Positions 22,045-30,213 of a DNA stretch of 64,000 bases are shown piece after piece. The notes under the pieces were generated by a model. That model was not told where the DNA came from. It did not search any database and saw only the letters and a program-made list of their open reading frames with translations. Each line of letters begins with the position of its first letter. The first letter of the stretch is position 1. Origin of the DNA: Aquamicrobium sp. (GTDB taxonomy: Bacteria; Pseudomonadota; Alphaproteobacteria; Rhizobiales; Rhizobiaceae); NCBI RefSeq assembly GCF_023954335.1, contig NZ_JAMLIE010000002.1, forward strand, positions 310,001 to 374,000. Direction: 5' to 3'. A program made the translations under genes and the position numbers.

Positions 22045-22926
22045 GTGGCTGTGAAATTCAATGTCTTCGACGCCAAGACCGTGTTGATCAAGCTGGGGGT
22101 TTCCCAGGAGCAGGTCGACTGGCTGACGAAGCACCATGTCAAGGTCTCGCTGACGTCGTCGGACCTGATGCTGGCCATTCCGTCCGAGGACTTCTCGGAG
22201 ACGACCGAGGAGTTCCACACCCATATCGGCCTGAACGTGATGGTGGCCCTGAAGAACGGCTCGATCTCCGCCGCCCAGACCGCGACCCTTCAGAGCCAGT
22301 TGCAGGGCACGATCTCGCATATCCAGGAGAAGCACGGCGCCTATCTGGCGAATCTGCCGGAGCCGCCGGAGGGCTGGAAGAACCCGATCACCCATCAGGG
22401 CACGCTGGGGAAGCTGCCGCAATTGCAGAAAACGCCGTTGACCTACGCCGACGCGAAAAAGCAGGCCGAGGGCGGCGCATCCGGGGCGTTCAAGATCAAT
22501 AGCGGCATCCCTCCGATGCAGGCCGCGTCGAAGGTGACGCCGGGCTGGCAGAGCTTCGATCTCGACAAGATCAAGACGGCCGACCTCGTGAAGCTGCGCG
22601 ACGCCACGCTGATGTACCAGCCGGTGCATGGCTCCTCGGCCGGCTCCCGTTACTTCATGGTCGCCGGCAACAGCTCGATCCGGGTGGCCGCCCGTTACAA
22701 GGGAGGCACGCTCTCCATCCGTCTGGAGGGACCGGGACTGTCGGACCACAAGAAGAAGATCGAGGCGATCGGCTTCTCGAAACTGTCCAAGTCGGAGCAG
22801 TACGCCTCGGTGCATCTCGATGTGGGAGGCGATCTCCTGCTCGCCAACAAGACGCTGGGCGCCTTCCTCGTCGGCTTGGGCGTCTCCCTCGAAACCCCGA
22901 TCCCCGATCTCGCGCTGATCGCATAA
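22045..22926 (+). CDS. Hypothetical protein
   Basis: A 293-residue protein not recognised. Residues 1-45 look like a small alpha/beta unit (FNVFDAKTVLIKLGVSQEQV), residues ~85-150 are Pro/Gly-rich linker, and the C-terminal part (SSIRVAARYKGGTLSIRLEG near 211-230, then SEQYASVHLDVGGDLLLANK) is beta-rich, suggesting a second folded domain. GTG 22045 follows ACAAGGAGGTTAGCG. First gene of a four-gene unit ending with the DNA polymerase. Confidence 0.6.
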   Translation: MAVKFNVFDAKTVLIKLGVSQEQVDWLTKHHVKVSLTSSDLMLAIPSEDFSETTEEFHTHIGLNVMVALKNGSISAAQTATLQSQLQGTISHIQEKHGAYLANLPEPPEGWKNPITHQGTLGKLPQLQKTPLTYADAKKQAEGGASGAFKINSGIPPMQAASKVTPGWQSFDLDKIKTADLVKLRDATLMYQPVHGSSAGSRYFMVAGNSSIRVAARYKGGTLSIRLEGPGLSDHKKKIEAIGFSKLSKSEQYASVHLDVGGDLLLANKTLGAFLVGLGVSLETPIPDLALIA

Positions 22927-22937
22927 GGAGCTGACCT

Positions 22938-23147
22938 TTGCTCACCGTTGAAGAATTCAAATCGCTCGAAGTCGGGGATGTCGTCGACACCGAGTCCCTG
23001 TTTCCCAGCCTGACCCAGGAGAAGGTGTCGTTTCACGTCCAGGAGCGGACGGAGCGCGAGGTCCGCTTCGTGGCCACCTTCCTGAACATCACCCTTGGCC
23101 GGTGGATGTGCCGTCTGACGGGCGGAAAGCTGGAGTGGTCGAAATGA
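22938..23147 (+). CDS. Small hypothetical protein
   Basis: A 69-residue, beta-rich acidic protein (EEFKSLEVGDVVDTESLFP, then EREVRFVATFLNITLGRW). The TTG start at 22938 has AAGGAG (22925-22930) 7 bases upstream. The next gene overlaps its stop (ATGA). No family recognised; the two small genes probably act together. Confidence 0.55.
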   Translation: MLTVEEFKSLEVGDVVDTESLFPSLTQEKVSFHVQERTEREVRFVATFLNITLGRWMCRLTGGKLEWSK

Positions 23148-23542
23148 GCTACACGACCCGCATGTACGCTCTCGCAGATGCGCTCGGCATGGCCATCGAC
23201 AGCGACGGCGCGGACGGCAAGATCACGGGCGCCCGCATCAAGAAATGGAGGTTGCCGGGCGTCACCTTCGAATTCGGCCAGAAGGTCGTATCGTCGGGCA
23301 TGATCGACGACCTGATCGGCGTCATCGCGAAGATCGCGGGGAACCTGGCGATTTTCGCGACGGTCGACGAGCAGGACGCAGTCGAGGTCCACATCCTCGA
23401 TCTCGCGATGCTGCCGAAGGTGCAGTCCTGGCTCGAGGACGTGAAGCCCGCCAGCCGTGAAGACTGCCTCTCAAAGCTCGGCTCCGCCGTGGTCGCGTCC
23501 TTCAGGAAGGTCGGCAAGCAAGGCTGGAAGCCGGTGCCTTAG
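23144..23542 (+). CDS. Hypothetical protein
   Basis: A 132-residue protein with two beta-rich stretches (ITGARIKKWRLPGVTFEFG near 27-45; LAIFATVDEQDAVEVHILD near 67-85) and helices between them. Overlaps the previous gene by 4 bases. No recognised family. It ends 3 bp before the operator that precedes the polymerase gene. Confidence 0.55.
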   Translation: MSYTTRMYALADALGMAIDSDGADGKITGARIKKWRLPGVTFEFGQKVVSSGMIDDLIGVIAKIAGNLAIFATVDEQDAVEVHILDLAMLPKVQSWLEDVKPASREDCLSKLGSAVVASFRKVGKQGWKPVP

Positions 23543-23545
23543 TTT

Positions 23546-23559
23546 TGCAATTGATTGCA
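23546..23559 (-). promoter_or_regulatory. TGCAATTGATTGCA operator-like site
   Basis: Perfect reverse-orientation copy in the 30-bp gap before the DNA polymerase gene, 13 bp upstream of its ATG. Confidence 0.8.
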
Positions 23560-23572
23560 TAGAAATTTCGCA

Positions 23573-25966
23573 ATGACCTTGTTGATCTGGACGACGTCCG
23601 AAACCTCCCTGCTGCAGAAGACCTTCGGCCCGATCCTGCGATCGTTCAGGCCGGAGGTGCCGGCGCACAAGTTCATACCCTGGAAAGAGGAGGACCCGGT
23701 CCCGGAAGCGGGGTCCGGGGACGTTGTCCTCGTATGTGGCAACAAGCCACTCGAAACGATGAGGCGCGAGGGTCTGGTTGCCAAGAACCGGACCCTGAAT
23801 TCGTTACGGGAAAGACCCTTGAAGCGCGGCGGCGGTCACTTCCTGATGACCTTCGACCCGTACTCGATGATGACCGAGCCCGAGAAGATGGAGCTTCTCG
23901 CCTGGGACGTGCGGCTGGCGACGCGCGTGCTGCGAACCGGATCGGCGCTCCCGGACCTTGGCCAGTACAAATGGGTGAACAGCTACCAGCCGATGATCGA
24001 CTGGATCGAGGCGCAGTTCGCCAAGACCGGCCGGCCCGTCGACGTCGCGTTGGACACCGAAACGATGGGCTTTTACCCGTGGTATCCGGACAAGGACATC
24101 GTCTCGATCAGCTTCACGGCGCAGCCGCGGACGGCCGAGGTGCTCTACCTTGGCCCGCAAAAGCACCCGGTCCAGCTCGACCCGAGCGTCCCGTTGTTCG
24201 ACCAGATCAAATGGCTGCTGACTTCGCCGAAGGTGAAGCTGCGCATGTCCAACGGGAAGTACGACCTGATCTGGATCGGCGTGAAGTGGGGCATCGAATG
24301 CACGAACTTCACCTTCGACAACATGCTGGTCGGGACCCTGCTCAACGAGAACCTGTCGAACAGCCTGAACATCCACGCCAAGATCCGCACCGACATGGGC
24401 GGCTACGATGACGCCTTCAACGACCGGGTCGACAAGAGCCATTTCGAGAAGCTGCCGGCGGACGACGACTATCTGACCTATGCCGGCGGCGACACCGACG
24501 CGGCCCAGCGCGTGGCCGACGACCTGAAGGCTGATCTCCTGCAGGACGAGCAGTTGGCGAAATTCTACATCACCATCCTGCACCCGGCCGCCCGCGCCTT
24601 CGAGAAGATCGAGCGCCGCGGTGTCTGCGTCGACCAGCAGGAGTTCCACAGGCTCCGGGACGATCTGAAGGTCGTCGTCAAGGAGAACCAGGACAAGGCG
24701 ATGAGCCTGCTGCCGAACAAGATGCGGATCAAGTACCGGGACCGCATAGACGAGCAGCTTGCGGCCGGCAAAAGCCCGCTACTGCCTTCCATCCTCAAGG
24801 AGTTCTTCTTCACCCCTCATGGGTTGAACCTCAAGCCCAAGATGCTCACCGGCAAGACCCAGGAGCCGTCAATAGCAAAGTCCCATCTTCGCCAGTTCGC
24901 GGACATTCCGGTGGCGATGGAAATGGTGTCGGTCCTGACCGAGATGGATTCGGCGGCCAAGACGCTATCAACCTTCGTCGAGGGCTTCCTCAAGCACCTG
25001 CGCCCGGACGGCAAATTCCACACGACCTACTTCCTCGGCCGTGCCGAGTTCGAGGGACATGACGACGACGAGTCGGGAACCGTCACCGGCCGCTTGTCAG
25101 CCAAGGACCCGCCGTTCCAGGTGACGCCGAAGAAGACGAAGTGGGCGAAGCGCATCCGCAAGTGCTTCCCCGCGCCGCCGGGGCACGTCGTCCTCGCGCT
25201 CGATTACAGCCAGGGCGAGCTGAAGGTCGTCGCCTGCGTCGCGAACGAGAAGAACATGATCCAGGCATATCTCGACGGCCTGGATCTGCATGCGCTGACC
25301 GGCGCCAAGCTGGCCGAAGTGGACGTTCAGGAGTTCATGGCATGGAAGGACAACGCCGACACGGCGCTGGCGCTTTTGTTCGAGAAGCACCGCACCAACG
25401 CGAAGCCGGCGAATTTTGGCCTCCTCTACGGCATGCAGGTTGAAGGGTTCCGCACCTACGCCTGGGCGAACTACGGCATCAAGCTCACCTTCGAGGAGGC
25501 GGAGAAGATGCGGAACGCCTTCTTCGAGCTGTATCCCGGCCTGCCGGACTACCACGAAAAGCAGCGCACGATCGTCCGCGTGACGGAGATGGTCCGATCC
25601 CCGTTGGGCCGAGTCCGTCATCTCCCGATGATCCGGTCCTGGGATCGCGAGATCAAGTCGCGGGCCGAGCGCCAGGCGATCAACTCCCCGATCCAGTCGA
25701 CGCTCACGGACATGATGTGCTGGGCGATCGCCCTGATTGAGGACGCTTATCCGAACTCCGGCGTGCAGATCGTCGGCCAGATCCACGACGCCCTGATCGC
25801 ATATGTGCCGGAGCACGAAGCGACCCTGTGGGCTGGACGCCTGACGGCGATCATGAGCAATTTGCCCTTCCACGAGCTGGGGTGGGAGCCTGTCCTGACG
25901 TTCACCGCGGATGCAGAGGCCGGCCCCACTCTTGCCGATCTGAAGAAGCTGAAGCTCGCCGCCTAG
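23573..25966 (+). CDS. Family A DNA polymerase with 3'-5' exonuclease
   Basis: A 797-residue replicative polymerase. An intact DEDDy exonuclease is visible: VALDTET (about 158), NGKYDL (about 226) and YAGGDTDAA (about 303). The polymerase part has motif A ALDYSQGELKVV (about 541-552), motif B AKPANFGLLYGM (about 612-623) and motif C QIHDALIAYV (about 736). In motif C the Glu usually following the catalytic Asp is Ala, while both metal-binding Asp residues (DYS and HDA) are kept. The N-terminal ~135 residues are a phage-specific extension. ATG 23573 lacks a strong Shine-Dalgarno. It lies between terminase and portal rather than in the replication block. Confidence 0.92.
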   Translation: MTLLIWTTSETSLLQKTFGPILRSFRPEVPAHKFIPWKEEDPVPEAGSGDVVLVCGNKPLETMRREGLVAKNRTLNSLRERPLKRGGGHFLMTFDPYSMMTEPEKMELLAWDVRLATRVLRTGSALPDLGQYKWVNSYQPMIDWIEAQFAKTGRPVDVALDTETMGFYPWYPDKDIVSISFTAQPRTAEVLYLGPQKHPVQLDPSVPLFDQIKWLLTSPKVKLRMSNGKYDLIWIGVKWGIECTNFTFDNMLVGTLLNENLSNSLNIHAKIRTDMGGYDDAFNDRVDKSHFEKLPADDDYLTYAGGDTDAAQRVADDLKADLLQDEQLAKFYITILHPAARAFEKIERRGVCVDQQEFHRLRDDLKVVVKENQDKAMSLLPNKMRIKYRDRIDEQLAAGKSPLLPSILKEFFFTPHGLNLKPKMLTGKTQEPSIAKSHLRQFADIPVAMEMVSVLTEMDSAAKTLSTFVEGFLKHLRPDGKFHTTYFLGRAEFEGHDDDESGTVTGRLSAKDPPFQVTPKKTKWAKRIRKCFPAPPGHVVLALDYSQGELKVVACVANEKNMIQAYLDGLDLHALTGAKLAEVDVQEFMAWKDNADTALALLFEKHRTNAKPANFGLLYGMQVEGFRTYAWANYGIKLTFEEAEKMRNAFFELYPGLPDYHEKQRTIVRVTEMVRSPLGRVRHLPMIRSWDREIKSRAERQAINSPIQSTLTDMMCWAIALIEDAYPNSGVQIVGQIHDALIAYVPEHEATLWAGRLTAIMSNLPFHELGWEPVLTFTADAEAGPTLADLKKLKLAA

Positions 25967-25970
25967 CGTC

Positions 25971-25984
25971 TGCAATCAATTGCA
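25971..25984 (+). promoter_or_regulatory. TGCAATCAATTGCA operator-like site
   Basis: Perfect copy 4 bp after the polymerase stop and 39 bp before the portal ATG. Confidence 0.8.
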
Positions 25985-26023
25985 AGATGTGGCTTGAGCT
26001 GACGCTGCCGAGGCAGGTGCGGG

Positions 26024-27892
26024 ATGAGCGACGAGAAGACCGAGGGCAAACGTCCTCATTTGCGGCTGGTGAAGTTCCAGGGTGACGGCGATCCGATCCT
26101 GGACAAGCTCAGGGGAAAAGTCTCGAAGGCGAATGGCGAGGCGGTGGCCGCCAATGCCTTCGAGATCGAGGATGAATACCAGGACCTCTACATCGGCGCT
26201 GCCCGCGACATCGGCATCCTCGAACCGCCCTACAATCTGAAGTCCCTCGACAGGCTCGCCCAGGAGAACAACGCCTTAAGCCCCTGCATCGAGGCGATGG
26301 TCACGAACGTCGACGGCACCGGCTATGATTTCGAGAAGGAGGGTGAGGAAGCCGAGGACAACGAGGACGACACCCGGATCGAGCACCTGAACGACTTCTT
26401 CTCCCAGCCGTGGCCGGGCGAGTCCTTCCAGACGATCCGCAAGAAGCTGCGCCGCGACCTGGAGCGCACCGGCAACGCCTATCTGGAAGTGCTGCGCAAC
26501 GCCCAGGACGAGATCGTCTTCTTCCGGCACGTCGACGCAAAGATGATGCGCCTGGTCAAGCTCGACGACCCGATCCCCGTCAAGAAGACGGTAAAGCGCC
26601 GCGGCAAGGACGAGACGATCGCAGTCATGACGCGCGAGCGCCGCTTCTGCCAGATGGTGAACGGCGTCAGCCTGGTCTACTTCAAGGAATTCGGCGCGAC
26701 CCGCGACGTTCACAAGAAGTCGGGCCGCTGGTCCCAGACCGGGCAAAGGCTGGCTGCGCCCGAACGCGGCACCGAGATCATCCATCTTACCCTGCTGCCC
26801 GACTCCCACACGCCCTATGGCGTTCCCCGGTGGGTCAGCCAGCTTCCCTCCGTGCTCGGTTCGCGCAAGGCCGAGGAGTTCAACCTCGAATTCTTCGACA
26901 ATGGCGGTGTCCCGCCGGCCTTGATCGTCCTGCAGGGCGGCACCCTTCAGCATGAGACGCGCGACGCCCTCGAACAGAAGATGACCAAGGGCACGCCCGG
27001 TAAGAAGAACCGCATCCAGATCCTGGAGGTGGAGCCCAGCGGCGGCTCACTCGAGAAGGAGAGCACCGTCCGCGTGACGGTCGAGCGATTTGGCGCCGAG
27101 CGCCAGAACGACGCGATGTTCGAGAACTACGACGACAAGTGCGAAACGCGCATCCGCCGCTCGTTCCGCCTGCCGCCGATCTTCGTGGGTAAGGCCGACG
27201 ATTATTCGTTCGCCACCGCCTTCGCCTCCTACACGGTGGCCGAGGCGCAGGTGTTCAAGCCCGAGCGCGACGAGTTCGACGAGGTGGTGACGCTCAAGCT
27301 CGTGAAGGGCCTCGGCTTCGAGGAGTACAAGATCGTCTCGAAGCCGCTCGTCATCGAGGATGCCACGCTCAAGCTGGAAGGCATCAACATGGCCATCTCG
27401 ACCGGGCAGGTCGAAATGGACGACGTGATCTACGAGATCAACGAGGCCGCCGGCACCGACATTCGCGTTTCCGACAAGCCCCGCGTCCTCAACGGCGCCA
27501 GCCATACGATCGACGCCGACGGCAGGATCGTGCCGGTCCCGATGCCGGAAGCCCCGGCGAACAGCAACAGGCCGGGGGCAGGAAAACCGAAGGCGGCCGC
27601 GAAGAAGAAGCCCACGCCGGTCGAGAAGACCGAGCACCGCGGCGCGCTCGACCTGGCGCTCGACACCATGCTCGCCCTGCGCAAGCGCGACGTCATTCAG
27701 CTGACGAAGAACATCAACCTGATCAGTTCACTCGATCATGTCGGCTTCGACCGCTTCCGCAAGGCATCGGCGGATTTGCAGTTCGTCGACACCACGCTCG
27801 ACGCCGACGGCCTTACCGACCTCGCCTCCTGCACGATTTCCGTCATGGGGCGGGCCATGAAGCAGGACTGTGACTGCGGCCACATCCACTGA
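26024..27892 (+). CDS. Phage portal protein (PBSX-like)
   Basis: A 622-residue portal of the PBSX/HK97-like type, which forms the dodecameric DNA channel at the capsid vertex. Segments typical of the family: ENNALSPCIEAMVTNVDGTGYDF (near residues 80-102), RRDLERTGNAYLEVLRN (near 144-160), RGTEIIHL..PDSHTPYGVPRWVS (near 245-270), and NDAMFENYDDKCETRIRRSFRLPPIFVGK (near 363-391). The C-terminal ~120 residues are longer than in most portals: a Pro/Lys-rich linker then a helical tail ending in DCDCGHIH, a possible metal site. The next gene begins 8 bases downstream. Confidence 0.9.
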   Translation: MSDEKTEGKRPHLRLVKFQGDGDPILDKLRGKVSKANGEAVAANAFEIEDEYQDLYIGAARDIGILEPPYNLKSLDRLAQENNALSPCIEAMVTNVDGTGYDFEKEGEEAEDNEDDTRIEHLNDFFSQPWPGESFQTIRKKLRRDLERTGNAYLEVLRNAQDEIVFFRHVDAKMMRLVKLDDPIPVKKTVKRRGKDETIAVMTRERRFCQMVNGVSLVYFKEFGATRDVHKKSGRWSQTGQRLAAPERGTEIIHLTLLPDSHTPYGVPRWVSQLPSVLGSRKAEEFNLEFFDNGGVPPALIVLQGGTLQHETRDALEQKMTKGTPGKKNRIQILEVEPSGGSLEKESTVRVTVERFGAERQNDAMFENYDDKCETRIRRSFRLPPIFVGKADDYSFATAFASYTVAEAQVFKPERDEFDEVVTLKLVKGLGFEEYKIVSKPLVIEDATLKLEGINMAISTGQVEMDDVIYEINEAAGTDIRVSDKPRVLNGASHTIDADGRIVPVPMPEAPANSNRPGAGKPKAAAKKKPTPVEKTEHRGALDLALDTMLALRKRDVIQLTKNINLISSLDHVGFDRFRKASADLQFVDTTLDADGLTDLASCTISVMGRAMKQDCDCGHIH

Positions 27893-27900
27893 GGTGCGCG

Positions 27901-29436
27901 ATGCTTGATCCGAAAGCATTCATCGCACTGGAGACAACCCAGTCGGCAGTCCTGCGGCACAGCTGGGAGCGGGACGCCGGGCGCCACATCGAGGCGCTCG
28001 ACAAGATGCTCGCCCAGGGCCAGTGGGACTACGCCCACGAATATGCCGGCAAGATCACGATGAACGGCCTCGTCGGCTCGTCCTTTCCGCGCCTCGAGGA
28101 GCTGGCGGTCTCGTCGATCCTCTTCGGCGCCCAGAATGTCACGAAGGACCTCAAGAAGACGTCCTTTGTGACAGGCTCCGCGGAGATTCCCCGTGGTGTC
28201 CAGCAGGCCCTCGGCCACATGCAGGCAATGGTCGAGCGCGACGGGGCCGAGCTTCTCCGAAAAGAGCTTCATGCGCTGATACGGTCGGAAGAGCTTCAGA
28301 TACGCGAACCGCTGGGGAAGGAAGAAGAGACGCTCTACGCCATGCGTCCGTTGAAGAACGCCGTGCAGTTAATTGCATGGGCGAAGGCGCAGGGTTTCCC
28401 ATCAACCTTGGAAGACGACGATTTTCACGTCACCATCTGCTACAGCAAGGCGAAGGTAGAATGGGATGACGTTGAGCCGCGCGGCGACACGATCACGGTG
28501 TCCGGCGGCGCCAGGCAGATCGAGCTGTTCGGCAAGGCCATCGTTCTGACCTTCGACAGCGACGAGCTGCAGGCAAGGAACAGGGAACTGCGCAAGGCCG
28601 GCGCCTCTTCAGATCATCCCGCCTACCGGCCTCACGTCACGATTTCCTATGCCATCGAGGACTTCGACTTCTCGCTCGTCGAGCCGTTCACGGGTGACCT
28701 GGTGTTCGGCGCCGAGAAGTTCGCTCCCGTGAAGGAGGACTGGTCATCCGACATCAAGGAAATCCGCCTGAACAAGGCGGAACTCAGTCTGGCCGAACGG
28801 CTGAACAACGCCGTCCTCGGCAAGGGCGGAAAGATCATCGACATCGGCGCGAACCTCACGACAAGCCGGCTGGTGTCCCTCGGCTTCCTGGCCGAGGCGA
28901 TCGACGCGGGGCTCGACACCTACCAGGTGAATGAGGTGCTCGACGAGAAGACCTGCCCAGTGTGCCGGTACATGCACGGCAAGACCTTCAGGGTCGAAAG
29001 GGAGTATTCCCGCGTCCTCAACGTCATGGCGACGTCCGACCCGAAGGAACTGAAGGGCCTCGCGCCGTGGCCTCTTCAGACGAAGGCCGGCCTCAAGCAG
29101 CTCTATTCGATGTCGCTGGGCGACATGCAATCATCCGGGTACGGCAGCCCGCCCTATCATCCCGGTTGCCGTGGGATGCTCGCGTTGCAGGGGTCGGTCA
29201 TCGAAGAGTTTCCGATCGGCTCCATCGCCATCGCGGAGGCAGCGACGCTCCCGAGCAAGACCAAGCCGACGACGCCCGAGCCCACGCTGGCATGGACCGA
29301 GAAGCCGTATGCCTGGCTCGAACTGGTCGACAAGCTGAAGAGTCAAAACCGGCGAGAAGCCGCGCTCTCGGCGTGGTCGAACGACGATCTGGACACCGTG
29401 CGGCAGATCCTCGTGGACGCCGGTTTGCTGACGTGA
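27901..29436 (+). CDS. Minor head protein (SPP1 gp7-like) with an embedded 2H phosphoesterase domain
   Basis: A 511-residue protein with two parts. Residues ~140-290 carry two H-x-T motifs, DFHVTICYSK (about 174) and YRPHVTISYA (about 243), spaced as in 2H phosphoesterases (2'-5' RNA ligase, cyclic phosphodiesterase and the anti-CBASS enzyme Acb1 type). The C-terminal part (about 300-430) is a phage head-morphogenesis domain: DEKTCPVCRYMHGKTF (about 348-363) and PPYHPGCRGML (about 416-426). The virion or prohead could thus carry a nucleotide-cleaving enzyme. An operator-like site lies in frame at the start of the 2H part (28364). Both catalytic His/Thr pairs are intact. Confidence 0.82.
   Translation: MLDPKAFIALETTQSAVLRHSWERDAGRHIEALDKMLAQGQWDYAHEYAGKITMNGLVGSSFPRLEELAVSSILFGAQNVTKDLKKTSFVTGSAEIPRGVQQALGHMQAMVERDGAELLRKELHALIRSEELQIREPLGKEEETLYAMRPLKNAVQLIAWAKAQGFPSTLEDDDFHVTICYSKAKVEWDDVEPRGDTITVSGGARQIELFGKAIVLTFDSDELQARNRELRKAGASSDHPAYRPHVTISYAIEDFDFSLVEPFTGDLVFGAEKFAPVKEDWSSDIKEIRLNKAELSLAERLNNAVLGKGGKIIDIGANLTTSRLVSLGFLAEAIDAGLDTYQVNEVLDEKTCPVCRYMHGKTFRVEREYSRVLNVMATSDPKELKGLAPWPLQTKAGLKQLYSMSLGDMQSSGYGSPPYHPGCRGMLALQGSVIEEFPIGSIAIAEAATLPSKTKPTTPEPTLAWTEKPYAWLELVDKLKSQNRREAALSAWSNDDLDTVRQILVDAGLLT
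28364..28377 (+). promoter_or_regulatory. TGCAGTTAATTGCA operator-like site inside the minor head gene
   Basis: The same variant as in the ParB-like gene (13402); encodes VQLIAW in frame. Confidence 0.55.
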
Positions 29437-29465
29437 CGTCGGATCACGGGCTAAGCCGCATTTTT

Positions 29466-29479
29466 TGCAATCAATTGCA
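29466..29479 (+). promoter_or_regulatory. TGCAATCAATTGCA operator-like site
   Basis: Perfect copy in the gap between the minor head and protease genes, overlapping a -35-like TTGCAA. Confidence 0.82.
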
Positions 29480-29502
29480 ATGATCTAAGCCCTGCATATT
29501 CT
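29475..29502 (+). promoter_or_regulatory. Putative promoter TTGCAA-N16-TATTCT
   Basis: The -35-like box (29475-29480) is part of the operator; -10-like TATTCT lies at 29497-29502. It would drive the protease, scaffold and capsid genes. Confidence 0.45.
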
Positions 29503-29586
29503 CCCGCCTCGCTACTCGCGCACGAGATGGGGAGACCAGAGTTGTTCGGTTCGACGTTCGCAGCTGATTGGACGCAGGGGACATCC

Positions 29587-30213
29587 GTGCCTCCGGTGCA
29601 ATCAATTGCACACGGCGGATCGGTCGCCGCGTCTGTCCAGATCAAGAAGCAAGATGACGAACAGCAGCTCGTCTACGGTGAGGTGTATGCGCCGGGTTTC
29701 CCTGACAGCCAGGGGGACTTCATGACGGTGGAGACCATCCAGGAGATGGCTCACGGGTTCATGCGCAAGGGGTTGGTCACCAAGATCGACGTCCAGCACT
29801 CTCAGCAGGAAAGTGGCTGCTACGTCGTCGAGAGCTTCATTGCTCGGGAAGGCGACCTGACTTTCATCCCTGGAAGCTGGGTGCTGGGCGTCAAGGTCCC
29901 CGATCCGGAGATCTGGAGCCTGGTGAAGTCCGGAGAGCTGAACGGTTTCTCCCTGGATGGCTTCGGCGTGCGCGTGGAAACGGTCCTCGAGATCGACATG
30001 CCCGACCTGCTCCAGGGAGAGACCCTTGAGGTCGAGGGGCACCGCCACCGCTTCTTCGTCAAGTTCGACCGGGACGGCAATTTCCTGGGCGGCCACACCG
30101 ACGTCGTCGACGGTCACATGCATCGAATTCTGCGCGGAACCGTGACGGAGGACGCCTTCGGCCACGCCCATCGGTTCTCGTTCGTGGAGGGAGTCCTCAG
30201 TGCCCAGGTTTGA
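29587..30213 (+). CDS. XkdF-like prohead serine protease
   Basis: A 208-residue protease of the XkdF-like type, matching YGEVYAPGFPDSQGDFMTVE, TKIDVQHSQQESGCYVVESF and SWVLGVKVPDPEIWSLVKSG. A likely catalytic His is in VQHS and a Ser in GFSLDGFG. It would cleave scaffold and capsid during head maturation. The C-terminal ~50 residues are His-rich (EGHRHRF, GHTDVVDGHMHR, FGHAHRF), suggesting metal binding. GTG 29587 has AGGGGA (29576-29581) upstream; an ATG at 29527 would add 20 residues but lacks a ribosome site. The end overlaps the next gene by 14 bases. Confidence 0.8.
   Translation: MPPVQSIAHGGSVAASVQIKKQDDEQQLVYGEVYAPGFPDSQGDFMTVETIQEMAHGFMRKGLVTKIDVQHSQQESGCYVVESFIAREGDLTFIPGSWVLGVKVPDPEIWSLVKSGELNGFSLDGFGVRVETVLEIDMPDLLQGETLEVEGHRHRFFVKFDRDGNFLGGHTDVVDGHMHRILRGTVTEDAFGHAHRFSFVEGVLSAQV
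29597..29610 (+). promoter_or_regulatory. TGCAATCAATTGCA operator-like site at the protease gene start
   Basis: Perfect copy 131 bp downstream of the previous one; encodes VQSIAH just after the preferred start. Paired sites could allow looping across the promoter. Confidence 0.75.
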
